Assembly: GCA_019614645.1 (NCBI GenBank)
Contig: JABWDB010000011.1
Location: forward strand, 7,823,501-7,887,500
Origin: Stratiolaelaps scimitus
Lineage: Eukaryota > Arthropoda > Arachnida > Mesostigmata > Laelapidae
Length of the DNA stretch: 64,000 nt
Direction of reading: 5' to 3'
This document shows, one piece after another, positions 1 through 14,870 of the stretch. A program made the position numbers and the translations under genes. The notes under the pieces were generated by a model. That model searched no databases. It saw nothing but the letters and a program-made list of their open reading frames with translations, and had not been told where the DNA came from. Each line of letters begins with the position of its first letter. Position 1 is the first letter of the stretch.

Positions 1-378
1 GTATAGTACTCGGCGGAGTGATTCGCTCAGTGTTGGCGATTCGCCCTCGAAACGAAATTGCGCCTGGTAGCCAGGACCGAGCCGGTGGATGCCGCACACC
101 TGATGTGTGCTCAGCGCCTCAGAGAACAGGTACACGGCCGACATCTGGCCAGAGAAAAGATGCTCTTCGTCGAGTTCGGGCGATGCGCCGATGTAGCACT
201 TATCGAACGGGTCATTTGTGCTGACCAGCCAGCTCATCTCCGTGGCAGAGGCCAGCTGTCCATTGACGAAGCATTTAATTTCGCTTTTGCTCCACCGATT
301 GTAGATGTAAACGACCGCTAGCATATACCACCGCCGCGGCTGGAACTCGTATTTCACGCAGTGCTGGTACCCCTTGCC
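1..378 (-). CDS. NBEA: NBEA coding exon 6, partial at left edge
   Basis: The exon starts after the acceptor ACTCACCGCTCAG in phase 0. It encodes [60 protein letters not shown] and [13 protein letters not shown], then stays open to position 1 (ending RRVLY). It covers the middle and end of the lectin-like domain. Plus-strand frames over this stretch are shadows. Confidence 0.95.
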
Positions 379-531
379 CTGAGCGGTGAGTCGTTGGAGT
401 CGGCAGCATGAAATGATAGAATGGACAGGATTAGTTGATGAGGCGACATCGCGCAAATGACGAACCCACACTCATTGTGGGCCGTGGAAAAAGGCCAAGT
501 ATTCCTGTTATTATTATTATTATTATTATTA

Positions 532-565
<34 letters not shown>

Positions 566-3500
566 TATATATGGACATATGCATATGAATCAGAGGTATC
601 CTATTATAATGGGGTAAGCTGAATTTGGTTTCTAGGCTCAGCTAAGTTGTGTGTAGAACAACACACCAATATATATATATAACTCTGTTAAGTGCATGTT
701 GGTGCCGCGCTACAATTTGAAATGGAATTTAACGTAATTCGAAGATTAGAGTTGATTACCCACGATGTTAATTAATTTAATATGTGCCAGCTATTCTAAA
801 GGGATTTGGACCCAAGTCCCCGTTATGTATGGGGACGAATTGGTAGAGGTATATTGAAACTGAAGAATCATTTTCAGTACATCCGAGCTGCACTTTTCTG
901 TAAATCACATTGACTCGTGGCTGGGTTGGGCAACGCCTACAACGAGCCATTTCTTAGACGAATATGTGCTAGGATTGAAACATGAGTACAATTAACTTGA
1001 TCAATAATTCACTTGATTGTAACCACCACACACAAACACACACACACAAAACACACACGGAGACAAATTGAAAAGTGCCACATACTCAATATACCTTTTC
1101 TACTCTGAGAGGTAGGTTTTGTCAGACATCGATCTCCTTCGATACGCAGGAGATCGACGTTCGTTACAGCTTTATAAAGACGCCCCCTCTGAATAAATGT
1201 CTCCCGCACACGTTCACGTACCCTCAACAGGCTCTAGCGAGCCGACGCCACTTGACACGTTTGTTCCGACGTGATCCCGACAAAATAGCGTTTAGCACGC
1301 ATGAAACCTATGGTTAGGTTCCCTAGGTTAGGTTTCCAGGAAAGCAATGCGCCTCCCAAGCAGGTACATGCTAATAGTCTAGTGACCCGTGCGTTGAGCG
1401 TACACCTTCCCCTTCTGGTTGAACGACTAACGGACGACCTTGCGTCGATCTCGTCGATGCCATTTCAGTTTCATGGCAAAGTACCAGCTTTGAACGCCGC
1501 CGTCGCCACCATCAATGGCCGCGCGCGACAGCCGTAGCACTCCATTGAAACCGAATAGATCTGCCTCCTCACGTATTCTCTCGGCAAGACTTCCCGAGGC
1601 CGCGAGGTCGCGAAACGTCCCGACGCCGTCAACGTGACAGAGAGCACGTTTCGTCGGTTCGTTTTGAAGTAGTCGACAACTACGACCTAGCCCCGATAGC
1701 CCTACACGCCAATACCTTCGTAGTGTAGCCTATCGCCAGTTCCACCTCGAGGCGCTACCTCGCCTCGAGCTGTAGCGCGCTGCGGTCTCCAGACGTCCTC
1801 GTCGTCGACGATCGCCACCTGGCGCAATTCGCTTCAGGAGGTACAGGAACCCCCCAGCGGCATCTCGGGCATAGAGACGCGGGCCTTCCGCGCTATCGAG
1901 CCAGCGACTCAGTGAAATCAAGCGACACCACTTTTTGCTCTAAATACTATTTGCTCTGCCCGCGACACAAACCGATTTCCCGAAGCTCGAAGGCTCGCGG
2001 AATTGGACTCCAATCTGACCCGAGAGGCTTCTCATTTTCCACCGTTCCTTTGGCCTTCTAACGGGTCATCGTATATCGACTGGGTACCGGCCCTCTGCAC
2101 CGTTTGCGATTCGGTCGGATTCAGACAAGAACAAATCGAGTTTAGCAGACTGACAGGCCGACAGGAAGAGACGCCGACAGAGATAGTGAGAGAGAGAGAG
2201 ATTACAAGCAACAATTCCTAATGCTCGATCTGCACAGGCAGGTGACGACCCCGGGGCAATCTTTCGTTCTTCCATCTCCCCTGACCCAGTACACGTCCAG
2301 TCGTACCCGTACAACGGCGTGTGCACACATTGGAAGAAGTTGCGTATTAGACATCTTCTCCTTGGCCACTATAGCACGGCCCGTTCGCCTCGTGGGCTTT
2401 CCTTCTTTGTTTTTTCACTTTCCTGCGCCGGTTTCTCTTCTTTGGTCCTTGTAGCTCCGAACAGACTCGGATCAAATCGGACAGACCGGGAACTAGCGCA
2501 CTGACCGATACTACTGAATTGGCCAGCGTAAAGCCACGTGGTAAATGGCTATTTAGCAGTAGAACGACCAGCGAGTGGAAAAAGGTATCGTCCAGTGACT
2601 CCGGAAAGTGGCTATACCGACAATTGTCTTGGATAGCGTTGCTACTCGTAGCGCTGTGCCCCCAGCAGCGGCGGAAATAGCAGTAGTATGTTGTCGCCAT
2701 ATTTCATTCTATTCGTCAAGGGGGGGGGGGGGAGGGGGGGTTCGCCTATTTCAAGCGACGCCGGGGCGACGCCGCGAGGCACAACAACACGAAAAGGTCG
2801 ACATGTATCCATTGACTTGCCGCGTCTCAGGCTGTTCGACTGGTCCGAAGCAGCGCCCTGACGCCCCTCTCTACCCCCAGACGTCTTCTTCGTCGCGAGT
2901 AGGCGGCTCGTTGTAGGCGGCTCGTTGTAGGCGGCTCGTTGTAGGCGGCTCGCTGTAGGCGGCTCGTTGTAGGCGTAGATAGGCAGAGGAAACGTTCTGG
3001 ACGAACGCCGGAAGGCCGTGGCAACAGCCTCCTTGCTATTGAGCTCTGTCGGCTCGGTCGCCTGCTTGATCAGACAGACCACTGAGTCGTCTATTCCGGG
3101 AGCAGGCACTTTGCGTGCGGTCGAATCAACACAGGATGCATGTAGGGCGGAGCGCTGTTGGCGCTTGCTCGTCCGTGTGATCGTGCAATTGAAATAGTCG
3201 CAAGCAACGGGGTCGACTTGCCCCCGGTTTCCACCCGACCCAGACAGCAAGCCAGTCAATCCGTCTATCTGTTGTATTCCTATCTACTCTCTGCCGCTGC
3301 TGCCACTGCATTGGAAACGGCGGCTGCTTCTAGTGCTTCGCTTTTATAATGAAAACAGAGAAACTGGCAAGTGAGCAAGAGGGCCAGAAGACGCCCTCGG
3401 CACTTTCCCCAAATTAGAGGTTGGATCGGGGCTCATGGGAGGACGACCTTCGTTCGCGCTCCTCACAGCGACCCCACGGTCTCTTTCGGAAGCGGTTCGC

Positions 3501-3829
3501 GTTTTCCACCAGCCACTGCCCTGCACTTGTGTCGGCTCCCCGCCTCGCTCGCCTTGAAGAATCCTGGCTGGCGACTCGGCTGCGAAACTTGAAAGAGTTG
3601 ACTTGGAGGCCGATTCCGAAAGTGCTGCTGCTGCGCCATGGCCCTCGATGGCGGCGACTTCTACGGCTGCAGGAGCCGAATATCATCACGACTCCCGCCG
3701 GCAGACAGTCCCGTCGGCAGCGCAGACACGCGCACACACACAGACCTTCCTCTACGATTGATCCCCATTGAAGAATGGCGAGAGGAAATGATAAGCCATG
3801 CTGATGTCGCAATCTCACTTTGACTCTAG

Positions 3830-3871
<42 letters not shown>

Positions 3872-3981
3872 TAGACTGGCCGAGAAAGAAATTTGTCTGA
3901 AGGGGAGGAATACCAAAGGTGGCGATTCTGGAAGGAACAGTCAGTCATACGTCGTCGCCGATACTCTCTGCCTCTCTCTCA

Positions 3982-4030
<49 letters not shown>

Positions 4031-5990
4031 GTATATTGGGAGAGAGAGAGATGGATAGATATAGTTGCGGATGCAGCAGCGCATGATCCCTTCCACCACC
4101 GAGGTATGCTATATAGAAAAAAAGTTCACATACAGGAATATGAAGGTTATAACGCCCCGTCGTGGTCGAGTTCACTGGCTGGGCGGCCTGCCCTCGCGCC
4201 AGCCCAGACGTCCGTCTGCTTACAGAATCCTCGAAGAATACAGCCCTCATCATTATTCTAGAGAGGCTATAATCGATTGTAGTCTGTCGGAGAGCAAAAG
4301 TCGCCCTATCGAGTCGCTCCGAGGGTCAGCCCATCTCGGCAGGGCTATCAACCGTCACCTATCCACATTGATATTTATGTTTCCACACATGTATTGTATA
4401 TGCATGGATGGAAATGGCGAAGTCACATTTGGTTCCGAATATTGGAATATATCATTTCCAAATATATCCTTGGCTTCCAACGCGCCACGAGGCAGTATTT
4501 CCCATTGCGCGTATACTGAGGCTGATACATTTCAACTCGATCAAAAAAAATAACAACAACGTAATTACGATATATCCGTGTACGTCGTTAGGCGGCCAAA
4601 CTAGTATAATGTTCAAGGCGGCACAAAAAAAAAATATATATATATTGCCGTTCGTTAACGCCGCCTTTTCTGTCAGCTGTGTCCATGGCAGCAGAAGATG
4701 CACAGCAAGTGCTTCTGCTAGTCTTAATATACTTCTATAATAAATATCCTGTATAGCAAAAACGGATCACAGAATGCAGCTCAAGCTGGTGTCGTCTCCG
4801 TGAAACTCGCGAGCCACCGGTTGTCGCCCATCGAAGACCTTCCCAAACGCGTTCGCTACACCAAACGATGACAGATCGCTCGGCGCCATCGAATCGATAC
4901 AGGGTGCGCGGAAAGTTGCGCAAACCTAGGGACGACTGAGCAAAATTGTACATATGTTTGCCATTCAAATAAGGCACGATCTAAATATGGTGCTATTCTA
5001 TATATGGATACTACCAAAAGGCAAAAGAGAAAAATAATAATAAAACAAGAGCAACTATCCCGCGATTAGAAACTACCTTCGAAGGAGTCAAGCCACTTTT
5101 GGTCAATTTTCCCATAGGGTTGCGTCATTTCCTCAGCACCGTGTCGATTCGGCGCACACCGAAGACATGGCGTACTGTACACGGGTTGAGGCGCATATAC
5201 GCCAACGTTTTATCGGTGACGCTCTTCCACTTCTTCGACCCCGCCACTCCTCTCTCTCTCTCTCTCTCTCTCACACACGCTTTTAGTTGAATGCTCGCGT
5301 CGTAAATCTGACCCTTGTTTCGGTCAACGTTCGCTACAACGGCAGTTGGCAGAAGTTGGACCCCAGTCTCTAATGGGCCCAAGCAGCGAGACGGGAATGT
5401 TTGCACTGACTGCTAGCCGGCCTGCTCGCGCTGCCCGGCTTACTACTACTACTGGCTTACTGCTAATTTTAGCGGACGCCCAGAGAGCGTCGTGCGCGTG
5501 TCATGCCTCCAGATGAACGAGGCCGAGGTGCAAATTGCTCTGTGCCACTGAGCGACTGGCGGACCGATCCACCGACCCACCTGCTGAGAGCCACAAGCGC
5601 ACACAAACACTCCCCTAGACGCCTCGAAGAGCAGACATATGCACCGGGGGAGAACGCGCACCGTGCGCCCCATCCGCGAGCTCGCCCGGCTGCTTGGACC
5701 AGACGACGAGATTTCAGGGCACGCCCGGCCGGCCGCTCGCGCGCTGGCGCGACCCAGAGCGCGCGCGTCCAGACCCAAACGAGATGATTCGGCTTCGAGG
5801 TTTACGACCACCTTGAGCACCACCAGCGACGAGACAGCGGTGCTGGGTCAGGACCCAATTTGCAGCCCGTCAGGCCTTTCGGCTCAGAAGGAGTGCACTT
5901 GAAACAACTGGACGGCTTGGTGGAACGGCGGGACAGTATGTGTGTGTGCGAGTGCGTGCTTGTGCAGTCGACCTAGTGTATTTTGCTGCG

Positions 5991-6024
<34 letters not shown>

Positions 6025-9000
6025 GATGACGCCGGAGTCGAAAAAGTGGTTTAGACATTTTCGATTTCGAGAGAAAAGTCAGTTTTCTGCGTTCGCCAGG
6101 ATCGAATTGATCGAGCAAATAGTGGTCGGTGTTTCTGCGTCACATCGCAACGTGTCCATAAGTTGCAGAAGAATTGCCTCATGAAAACGAGATATCGTTT
6201 GGGTTAAGCACTTTTGAGCAAGGTTTGCACACGCTAAAAGCGCGGTGAGAACATAAAGAATGGTCGCGTGGGGGGAAATTTAAATCATTAGCATCGTTGC
6301 TGCTGCTTGTAGGTAAATCTATCAAGAGACATCCGTCGTTCGTTGCAGGACTGATGCAGGAACTTAATATTGCAATTATACGTCTGTTACGTGGGCGTTC
6401 GACTAATCAGCCGGCTAGTTAGAATCGACTTTGACGAGTGTCCGACAATTGATTTCTAGTTGACAAAATTTCTTTTTTTTATTCTGGGGTATTCAGCAGT
6501 GCGTAGCATTATATGGCCCACTCTGCCGAATAAATCACTCCACTCTCCCAAGTGCAGGGAGCGGACCCGATTCAAGTTGCGTCCCACCGTGGCAATGTCG
6601 TTCAAGGTCGTTGTAGCCCGCCCTAAACGATCACAAGCTCACCCAAGAACATCCGCGCATCGGCAGGAACTCGGCGTAAAATGCATTGCTAGCCATGTGA
6701 TTAATACCAAGAACAGACACTTGCACTGTGCCCCTCCCCCCCGACCTCCGCGAACCAACCCCCGGGGGTGCGGTATTGAAGGCGGAGCGGCTCACAGAGT
6801 CCTTTCACGTGTAGCAGACCATGCCGCCGTCACTTCATCGTGATTTTCTCGTCGAATACAGGCGTACGCTTGGCGCAGTCTTGCGTTTACGCAAAACGTA
6901 ATTTCTTCTTTGCCAGCATATGACGCCGCCTACCATAGATAGTCCGGTGTAAACGAAGAGCAACCGGAAAGCGTGCACACGTTCAAGAACACGCACCGCG
7001 TCGGCTGAGACACAATATTAGAGGTTTTCTGGCTGACTCTCAGCCGGCATTTAACGTCGACAGTACAAGTGCTTTTAGCATTGCTTCGTAAGAAAGCCAA
7101 TATCACCGTGTGGTCAGACTTCGCTGTCGACCGTCACATCGATGACCCTTGACGAATATAGACGAGGCCACAATTGGAACCTGCGCGTTGCACGCGACAT
7201 CGCATCGTCAAGCACCGCTCGCAAAGGAACCATAGAGCGATGTATAGCTTGGCCAGAGCATGAGGGTGCAACCCTTAGGGATCAAGCTGTCCCTTCCAAC
7301 TAGCGTTTCGCCAAATCACCCATCCAAGTTCGCCACTTTCAGAAGTGGCACCGGGCCCTCTTCCCTCTCCTCTCTTAGCTGTGACTGTTCGCTGAGCTTC
7401 CCTAACAGGCCCCCCAGGTTCCGCACCGTGTGGCACTGCTTCAACGGATCTCCTGCCCATAGTAGATCCATCTGTGTATCTATCTATCTATTAACTCCTA
7501 TATTATACATAGTATTAAACCTTTCCTATTTTCGCAGAGGAGGAAATTTTCTTCGAACGCACAGATACCACAAGAGACACTCGGACCTCTATGGAAGGCT
7601 GGCCGATCCTGTGCAGGGTTGACGTGGATGGCACGCGTGGATTCTATGTCAATTAAATAGGCGCATGTCGTTCAGTTGTTTAATGTTTCAGTAGCATTGT
7701 TCAACTGTGTTACTTACTTCAATATTGTTTTCCACGTTTTTTCCCATTGGGGTTCCATATGGTGTTTTTATCCGAGTGGTCGATGATTCATGCTGTCGCT
7801 CTGCCGCACGCTGCGCACAGGGCTACTTGCGGTGGAGAAAAACCAAAACTGCTCGGAGCTTATGGGATCATTATGGCGAACATTCGAAACTGGGAGACCT
7901 CGATTCGCGCGCACACCTGGTTACAGGCTAACTATAGTTTCACAATCATACAAAGCTATACATAATATATATATATATATATATATTCTATATATAAGTG
8001 ATATCGAGCAGAAGCTCTCCCTCCGAGCTAGAGTCTAGCCTGCGCTGAGCGTAATAACCCACCGCCGGTGAGAACCCAATACTACTCAAACGACCGAGAA
8101 CACGGGCGTCGCGAGCGAGCGCCCGCACGGTCCACTTCAGAAGTCCGCTAAAATTCGAGAAAATCGAAGCGGCCGTAATTCCTCGCGCCTAGCATCCCCG
8201 AAGACTCGACCCAGCTTGGCGTTTCCCGCCGACGCGATTACAACGTGCGGCGCACAGCGAAGCGGCCGACGATCGCATGGCCACCGATGGCTCGATGGCC
8301 AGGTTTCACAATCCGGCCCCCGCTTCCACCACTGTCCCCTCGCCCTTTGCCACGAGCGACCGCTGAGAGATCGCTCCACAAAGCTGGCAAGCGAGCCTAG
8401 CTATGTCGTTCGAGCTGGAATGAGAGATCTTCCCTGGCCCTATTCCGACAGTCAGTCAATCAGTCCGTCAGCCCCGTTCCCCAAACACTATTCCCCGGGG
8501 CCGGCGATTTCGTCCCGTATAGCGAGACAAATAGATAGCTAGGCGCGGGCTGGGGGTCGCGAGGGTCAACTTTACCCCCCACGAATACCGAGGGGTCAAC
8601 GGGCAAGGTGAGCTGTTCCCTGGATCAGGTCGGCCGCTGCTACTCTCCTGCCGACATTTCTCTGTGTCGCACCCCCTCGGCTCGGCCTTTTTCTCTCCAC
8701 ATAGTCTAGCGGAATTGAGAGGCAGGGAGGAAGCGAGAGAGAACGGGGGGGCGTGGATGGGGGCCAACGTGGAAAGGGGGTACATCGATTTCCATCTCAC
8801 ATTGACCCCCGCCCGCGGTGTCTCCCTCAGCTGTCCCTTCCACCTTGGGGCTAGCCAGACGAGTCCGCAGGGCTCGCTGACTGCAAGCGGAGCTGCCAGC
8901 AGGATTGTGGACGTCGGACGGTGCGATCTCTGTCCGTTCGCACCGCTAGTCCGTCTGTCCTATCCTGTGTCCTGCGTGGGTCGTTTGCGTCGTCGTCTCG

Positions 9001-12000
9001 TCGTCGTCGACGACGACGAGGTCCTTGTTCGGTCCTATTTCAGCCGGTCGGGAGCACCAGTCACCCGCCTCAGGTTCTACCCTCCCTACTCTCAGCGGAC
9101 AGAACTCGATCACTAACTTCGTCGCTTTCCAGCCGTTGGATCGTTCGCCGCTGGCCAAAAAAGTAGCGTCGTTCGTCCCGTCAGCCAGCCAGCCAACCCT
9201 CATGGTACTCATCGTGGAGAGAAAGCGAGAGAGTGAGAGTGGTTCGGCTGAAAGCCGGCGGTGACGGTGGCGGTAGCAGCAGTCGTCGCCGCACCGAATC
9301 CCACAGATTCCGCCGTTTTAGGCGTTCAGGCGGATCGTCCTGCAGCAGTGGAGTCCTGCAGAGTCCTGCTCGCCGAGGGACCGCCCTCTCCATGGCCGAC
9401 ACTGCTTATAGAGATGCTGTAGAGGCCTTGCCTAGCCCTCTAGGCTCAATCACATCCCGCGCATGGTGTAGTAACATCAAGTTGTACGACGACAAGCGCG
9501 GCGTCGCAGGGAGAAGATTCGTTCTCGTGCAACGTGACTTTTGCTCAGTGACTTTTTCCACGTTCTGCCTCGATTCCCAGCGAGCGAATGCGGGTCGAAC
9601 GGAGATTGAGAAATCGCGGACGATCCTGGCGGCAGGCGCCACTATCCCGACGCCTGCCGCCGGCAACGTTCGTGACTTGCTGGTTGAGGACGAAATTGAC
9701 GGAGAGGAAATAAGCCGAAGTTCGTGTTTCGTTGTAGATAATAACACAGAGCAAGAGCTGGCAGATGTATCAAGAAACGAATGTGTTTCACTACACAAGG
9801 GGGTGGCGTAGGTAGACAGCTACGAACGGCGACGATGAGATGGCCACACATGTCGGTCCGTAGCGCGTATACTATCTTTCGTTCGTCCATTCGCTGGCGT
9901 GGGTTCGCTCCATGCCGAGGGCCAAATGATTGCTTCTATTTCTAAGGCAAGCTGCTTCTTTTGGCGGCCGCCAGCCATAACGGTGAGCAAAGGCTGTCGA
10001 CTCCCAATCGACAAGCAGCAACACTGGTACGGTAACCGGTGGAGATCGTAATAACCACGCGTGTGTCCCGCGGCTGAACGTCCGCCTCTGAGTCAACTGA
10101 CGAGAGACACGAGATTGACGATCAGCCGTGGGTTGAGACGGTGCAAGGTGTAGCTCGGCAGAAGGTAAAGCTTTATTGATTTATTAAAGGCACTGCATAC
10201 AATGAAAGTATAGTTCCTGCGGTAGGGAAGAAACGCAGACGTCAATAATAACCAACACTACTAATGTACACCTCTCTAATCTCTCTCTCGCAGAGTTGGC
10301 TGAGAGAAATGGAGTGCGCGTCGAGCGATACTGACACATAACGCCGTGAAGCAGATTGATTGATGACTGCTTCGACCATATTATACTTCGACAAAGGTAA
10401 TATAATCGAATTAATCAATTACAATATAATTAACGCTGAATGTCGACGTATTTTGACAAGTACGAAAGGTAGGCAAAAATGCTGTTGGCCTTCTGCGAAA
10501 GGTAGCCACGACAGGTCCCTCTTGACGTAATAACACCCGAAGCAGGTTCCGAGGCGTGTCGCATAACGGGGGAACAGCGGCGGGCGGGTCAGATCAGGAA
10601 ATTATATCAATCGCCGTCCGAAATAAACATTAAAGCTTTTCTTGAGATACAGACAGGAGGGTTCTGAGCGCCACGACGGTTCAAGCTCGCGCTCGACGAG
10701 GTCATTCATTCATCGGCGGTCAGAAGTGAGCGCTTCAATCAAATCACGGAGTAAATCGTCAGAGGACGACGGGTCAGCAACGGGTGATCAATGCCCGTAT
10801 TGAGGCGACAGCGATCTGTGCGGATTTACTTCGCGGGCATGCTTGTCAGGTTATATTTTCTTAGAACTTGAGATGACTTGCTATTTAGCTTAATCATCGC
10901 ATCGTCACATAGGCACAAAGAGTGCGGTTTAAGGCGACTCGACAAAGTATACGCAGCACTTTTACGGGCGCGTTCAAAATGAACATTGGAGATATCCATC
11001 AGCGCCTTACTCGTGATTAGCTCGCACTGGCAGATTGTGATAATTATTACTGACAATCGGCATTCGCATTATACGGTAGGTCGATTTTGAAATCACTACA
11101 TATCGAATGCTAATCATTACGACAGGCTGACTAACTAATATCAAATTTGCACGGACCGATTCGCCCATTCTGCGAAGCCGAACGACAACCGATAATATCT
11201 ACCTATTATCCGCTGCTAGCATTCTAACTAAACGGTAACAGCAATACGCGCGTTGGTGTCAATGCAATGAATTGCGCAAGTATGGCCAGACTGTGTGACG
11301 ATCCGAGCTGAATACTCAAAGCCAATCAGCGTTGCTCTCACGTTGGCGCAGCCCGCGTGAAAAACGTACGTAACGAAAACAAATGGCGCCACTTAACATT
11401 CAGCCGGATAGATAAACCGAGTCTTGCAATATCCTCTCCCGTTGGACGAGCTCCCCAAGGTCGCCTGTGTGACAGACCTTCGTACACATCCGTAACGACA
11501 AATAGAGCAAGAAGATTTGGACAGCGTTGACGCTGAGTTGGCGTCGGGGAGTGCAGAATTGGTAGGCCGAAATTCGTAGATGCCAGGAACGCCATTCATT
11601 GGTATATATAAGTCCGCCGCCGCCACCTCAGTGCAGCATTGAGTGTCACCGTGTGTACTATGTTATATATACCCAATGGCTCAACTGGGGCTGACTTCGT
11701 TCTCGAATAGCCTTTCCGACAGCCTTTCCGACGTCCCCCACCTCTGTGAGAGTTTCATCCCCGTTGTGCTCAAGGCGTAAACGTCAACGTCAGCGTTCAG
11801 TGTTCCCGACATCGGTAGTAACCTCGTCTCCTACAAGAGCCTTTGCTCGGCCGGCCACTACCGGCTACGAAGAGCGGCTCAGAGTAGCCGCAGGAGAGGA
11901 TTGACCTTCGAAATCCAGACCAGACACCCCTCACACGCTGATGTGCATTTATATACGTGTACATGTTTTATGTGCACATCGTCTACCATAAAAGAGATTC

Positions 12001-12579
12001 CTGTAGGGGAGCGTGTTTCGTTCAGCGGCTAAAGAGCATATCCGAGCAAGACGTCTTCAGGCGGCACCCAAGCAGGTGGTTGCATTGTGCATTATTATAC
12101 GAAGATGCTGAAGGTGCACAACGAGGTGCACGCGTCGTTCGCCTTTCATCGTTGATGAATTCAGCGGCAAACATGACGGGCACACTGGAGAGGCCGATAC
12201 AGGCCGATATTCTGGGGGCGGTACATCGCTGTTAGATCTCACGCATAGTGAGAAAAAAAGACACGCAAGGACATATTTGCAATAGCATCTTCTATAGCTT
12301 CTCCGTGTGAACTTTCGCAAGTTCGATCACGCCGCCCAGCAGCAGCAGATACTTCAGGGGACATTGAATACTATTGCTATTGCCCACATGAGCAATGGCA
12401 GCAGGCCGTATCAGATATCGAATACGGTGCAGTAGCGTTGTATGTGTTTTGGCTGGCTGACAGCCGTTAACTCGATCATAAATGTGGCCGAATGCTTATT
12501 CACGTCCGTCAGAAAACAAATCACTGGGACCACATCACCGCGCGTGGATGTGCTGTCTCTGTCTATGGGCAGAGACAGG

Positions 12580-12616
<37 letters not shown>

Positions 12617-14699
12617 GAATAAAAAGAGAAGAATATATATATACCGACACGCAGAACGTCGACCCTCGTTCCCTGGCCCGCAACGTTACATGTAAAGGGT
12701 TCCCTATTGGGTTCAACTGCCGCGTACCATATCACCGTGGCCAGGCTGTCAGGCAACCGCTGTCCACCCCACATATTGTTTCCTTGAGCAGAAATGTGGC
12801 TGTTGCTGGCCCGTCCGACGTGACACCAACGACGACTTCGACCACAGACGGCGGTGTCGTTAAAACGTCGTGGACGTCTAAATGCTCAGATAATAGCAGT
12901 AGTAGCTGTGTCGCGCGCGTTGTTTTGCCATTTATACGATGGCATCGTAGATGCGTTGTAAAGATCAATAACTTTACGGGGCCGGGCGCTATGCATGCCC
13001 TATGATATACAATGGTCCCTGACTGGATGGGAGCTTCCGTTGGGCGGGTTCGACAGAATAATGATGATCACGTTGGCCGATCCGCACACTCAGCAAATTC
13101 ACTATTGGCCGGCTCTGGGGCCCGTTGTTTGACGCTGTTACATTTAGTTTCTCCGCGCAATCGCCGCCCTATAGTTCGCTGGCAGTTGACGTCGTGACAA
13201 CAGCAACAACAATAACAACAACTGGGGCTGGTGCTGCTGGTCGCTGTAACTATCATGCACTGAACGAGACCGAATTAGGCCGAAATTATGATGCAAACCT
13301 CTCGTGGCGCACAACTCGGCTGACCTCGACGTCACGCGAAGTTGTCACCACATAGAGGTTGTGCTAAAAACAACAAAAAAAATGCAAAAAGGTCGAGTCG
13401 GTGTCCTCGGTGAGAAGGACGGTCCGTGACCGCGAAACCACCTGATTGATGACAGGAATCCCTCATCAGAGGCGCTATACATGTTTAGTATACATTAGCG
13501 AATCTATTCGATATATAACAATTATAATGGCTAGAGACAAAAAAACAACAAGCGTACGAATGCCGGCGACATCGAGGACCCCGGCAGACAGTCCGTTTCG
13601 ACGAGACGAACCGCCGCCCCCCGTGGCCGCCGAAGCTCTGAAGGACACTCACCTTGACTTTCATGGATGTGAAGATGAGACAGTTGCCAACAAAATGAGC
13701 CGAATAACCAACGGCCTTCGAGGTGCGGAAGCAGTACAGATAGGGCTTCTCGCGTTCAATCGACACCGAGTTGACCGGGTCAAGACGAAACCAAGTGCAG
13801 AGGGTCCACCCACTCTGGTACGGCCAACGGGATAGCGGTGGAAGTGCGATTGCCGAACCCTAACAGGAGACAAGATCCCCCGAGCACAAAAATCAACGAT
13901 AACAACAACAGCAGCAACGTCATAAACGGGGCTACCGACGCCATAATGACAAGCGTCTATGGAGGGCAACGAATGAGAATCACTGGTGGAGAAAAAACGT
14001 ATCACATGGTGGACGAAGAAAATGGCAGAAACTGGTAGAAAATGGCAGCCATTTTCGTCATTATCGGTGTTGTTTTATTTTTTCGTACAAATGACTATCA
14101 CTAATGATTGTCGGGGTTTGGCTGAGCCACAATGATGCCAACCAGCTGCCGACAGCTGCATCGATCACAGCGTCTGGTGAAAAAATTGAAAATTCGAGGT
14201 AAGGTAAAGGTAAAGGTTTTATTGGCTTATTAAGGGGGTTTATTTTCTTGATTTCATAAAACAATTTTTGCATGAGACGATATCTTTTCCGGCTCGGTGT
14301 ATCACGCATGTTAGGCCACCTATGGGTTATCTGGAGATGTATTTGTTGTGATTTATTATTATTATTATTATTATTATAGGCAGAAGCGCGTCGGTAAAGG
14401 TAAAATGGTAAAGGTTTATTGGTTTATTGAAGGAGCTGCAATTTTACAATGCTTAAGCTCTCTTATATGTCACACGGTAAGTTGGTTTAATGAATAATCG
14501 CACCACATAACGGTATATGAAACTGTGTGACCGTACATCTGACTGCATTTGACACTATTATTATTATGATCGTTAGTAATAAGAATAATATTGAAAGACC
14601 AACTTTCATTGAGCGTACACAGAGAAGTTGGATCGATATTGTGTCGAATAGGTTGGGTGCATTCAATGGCTTCCATGATCATCTACCGTATAAGCAACC

Positions 14700-14732
<33 letters not shown>

Positions 14733-14800
14733 AAGGCAATATCCATCGCCTTCCTCTGGAATAACTATGACGGCCTCGGCCTTACACTCCGTCAATACAC

Positions 14801-14870
<70 letters not shown>

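Larger units (their letters stand above)
379..13652 (-). other. NBEA intron 5 (13.3 kb), no recognised gene
   Basis: The intron lies between well-supported exons 5 and 6. It contains an (ATT)n tract at 509-573, a (CA)n-like tract near 1026-1059, a G-run at 2720-2740, a 14-bp minisatellite at 2899-2975, several (TA)n arrays, a family B SINE fragment at 7021-7098 and a family A tail at 10164-10211. The stretch from about 8050 to 9330 is GC- and CpG-rich and could be regulatory. One unassigned plus-strand ORF at 9392-9811 is listed separately. I see no transposase or reverse transcriptase motif. Confidence 0.7.

Noticed and set aside
1306..1335. TTAGGTT repeats resembling arthropod telomere repeats
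   Set aside because: Only two imperfect copies are present, which is far too few for a telomeric tract.
12442..13005. 187-codon plus-strand frame
   Set aside because: It reads through a (TA)n array, giving an IYIYIY run, with no conserved part.
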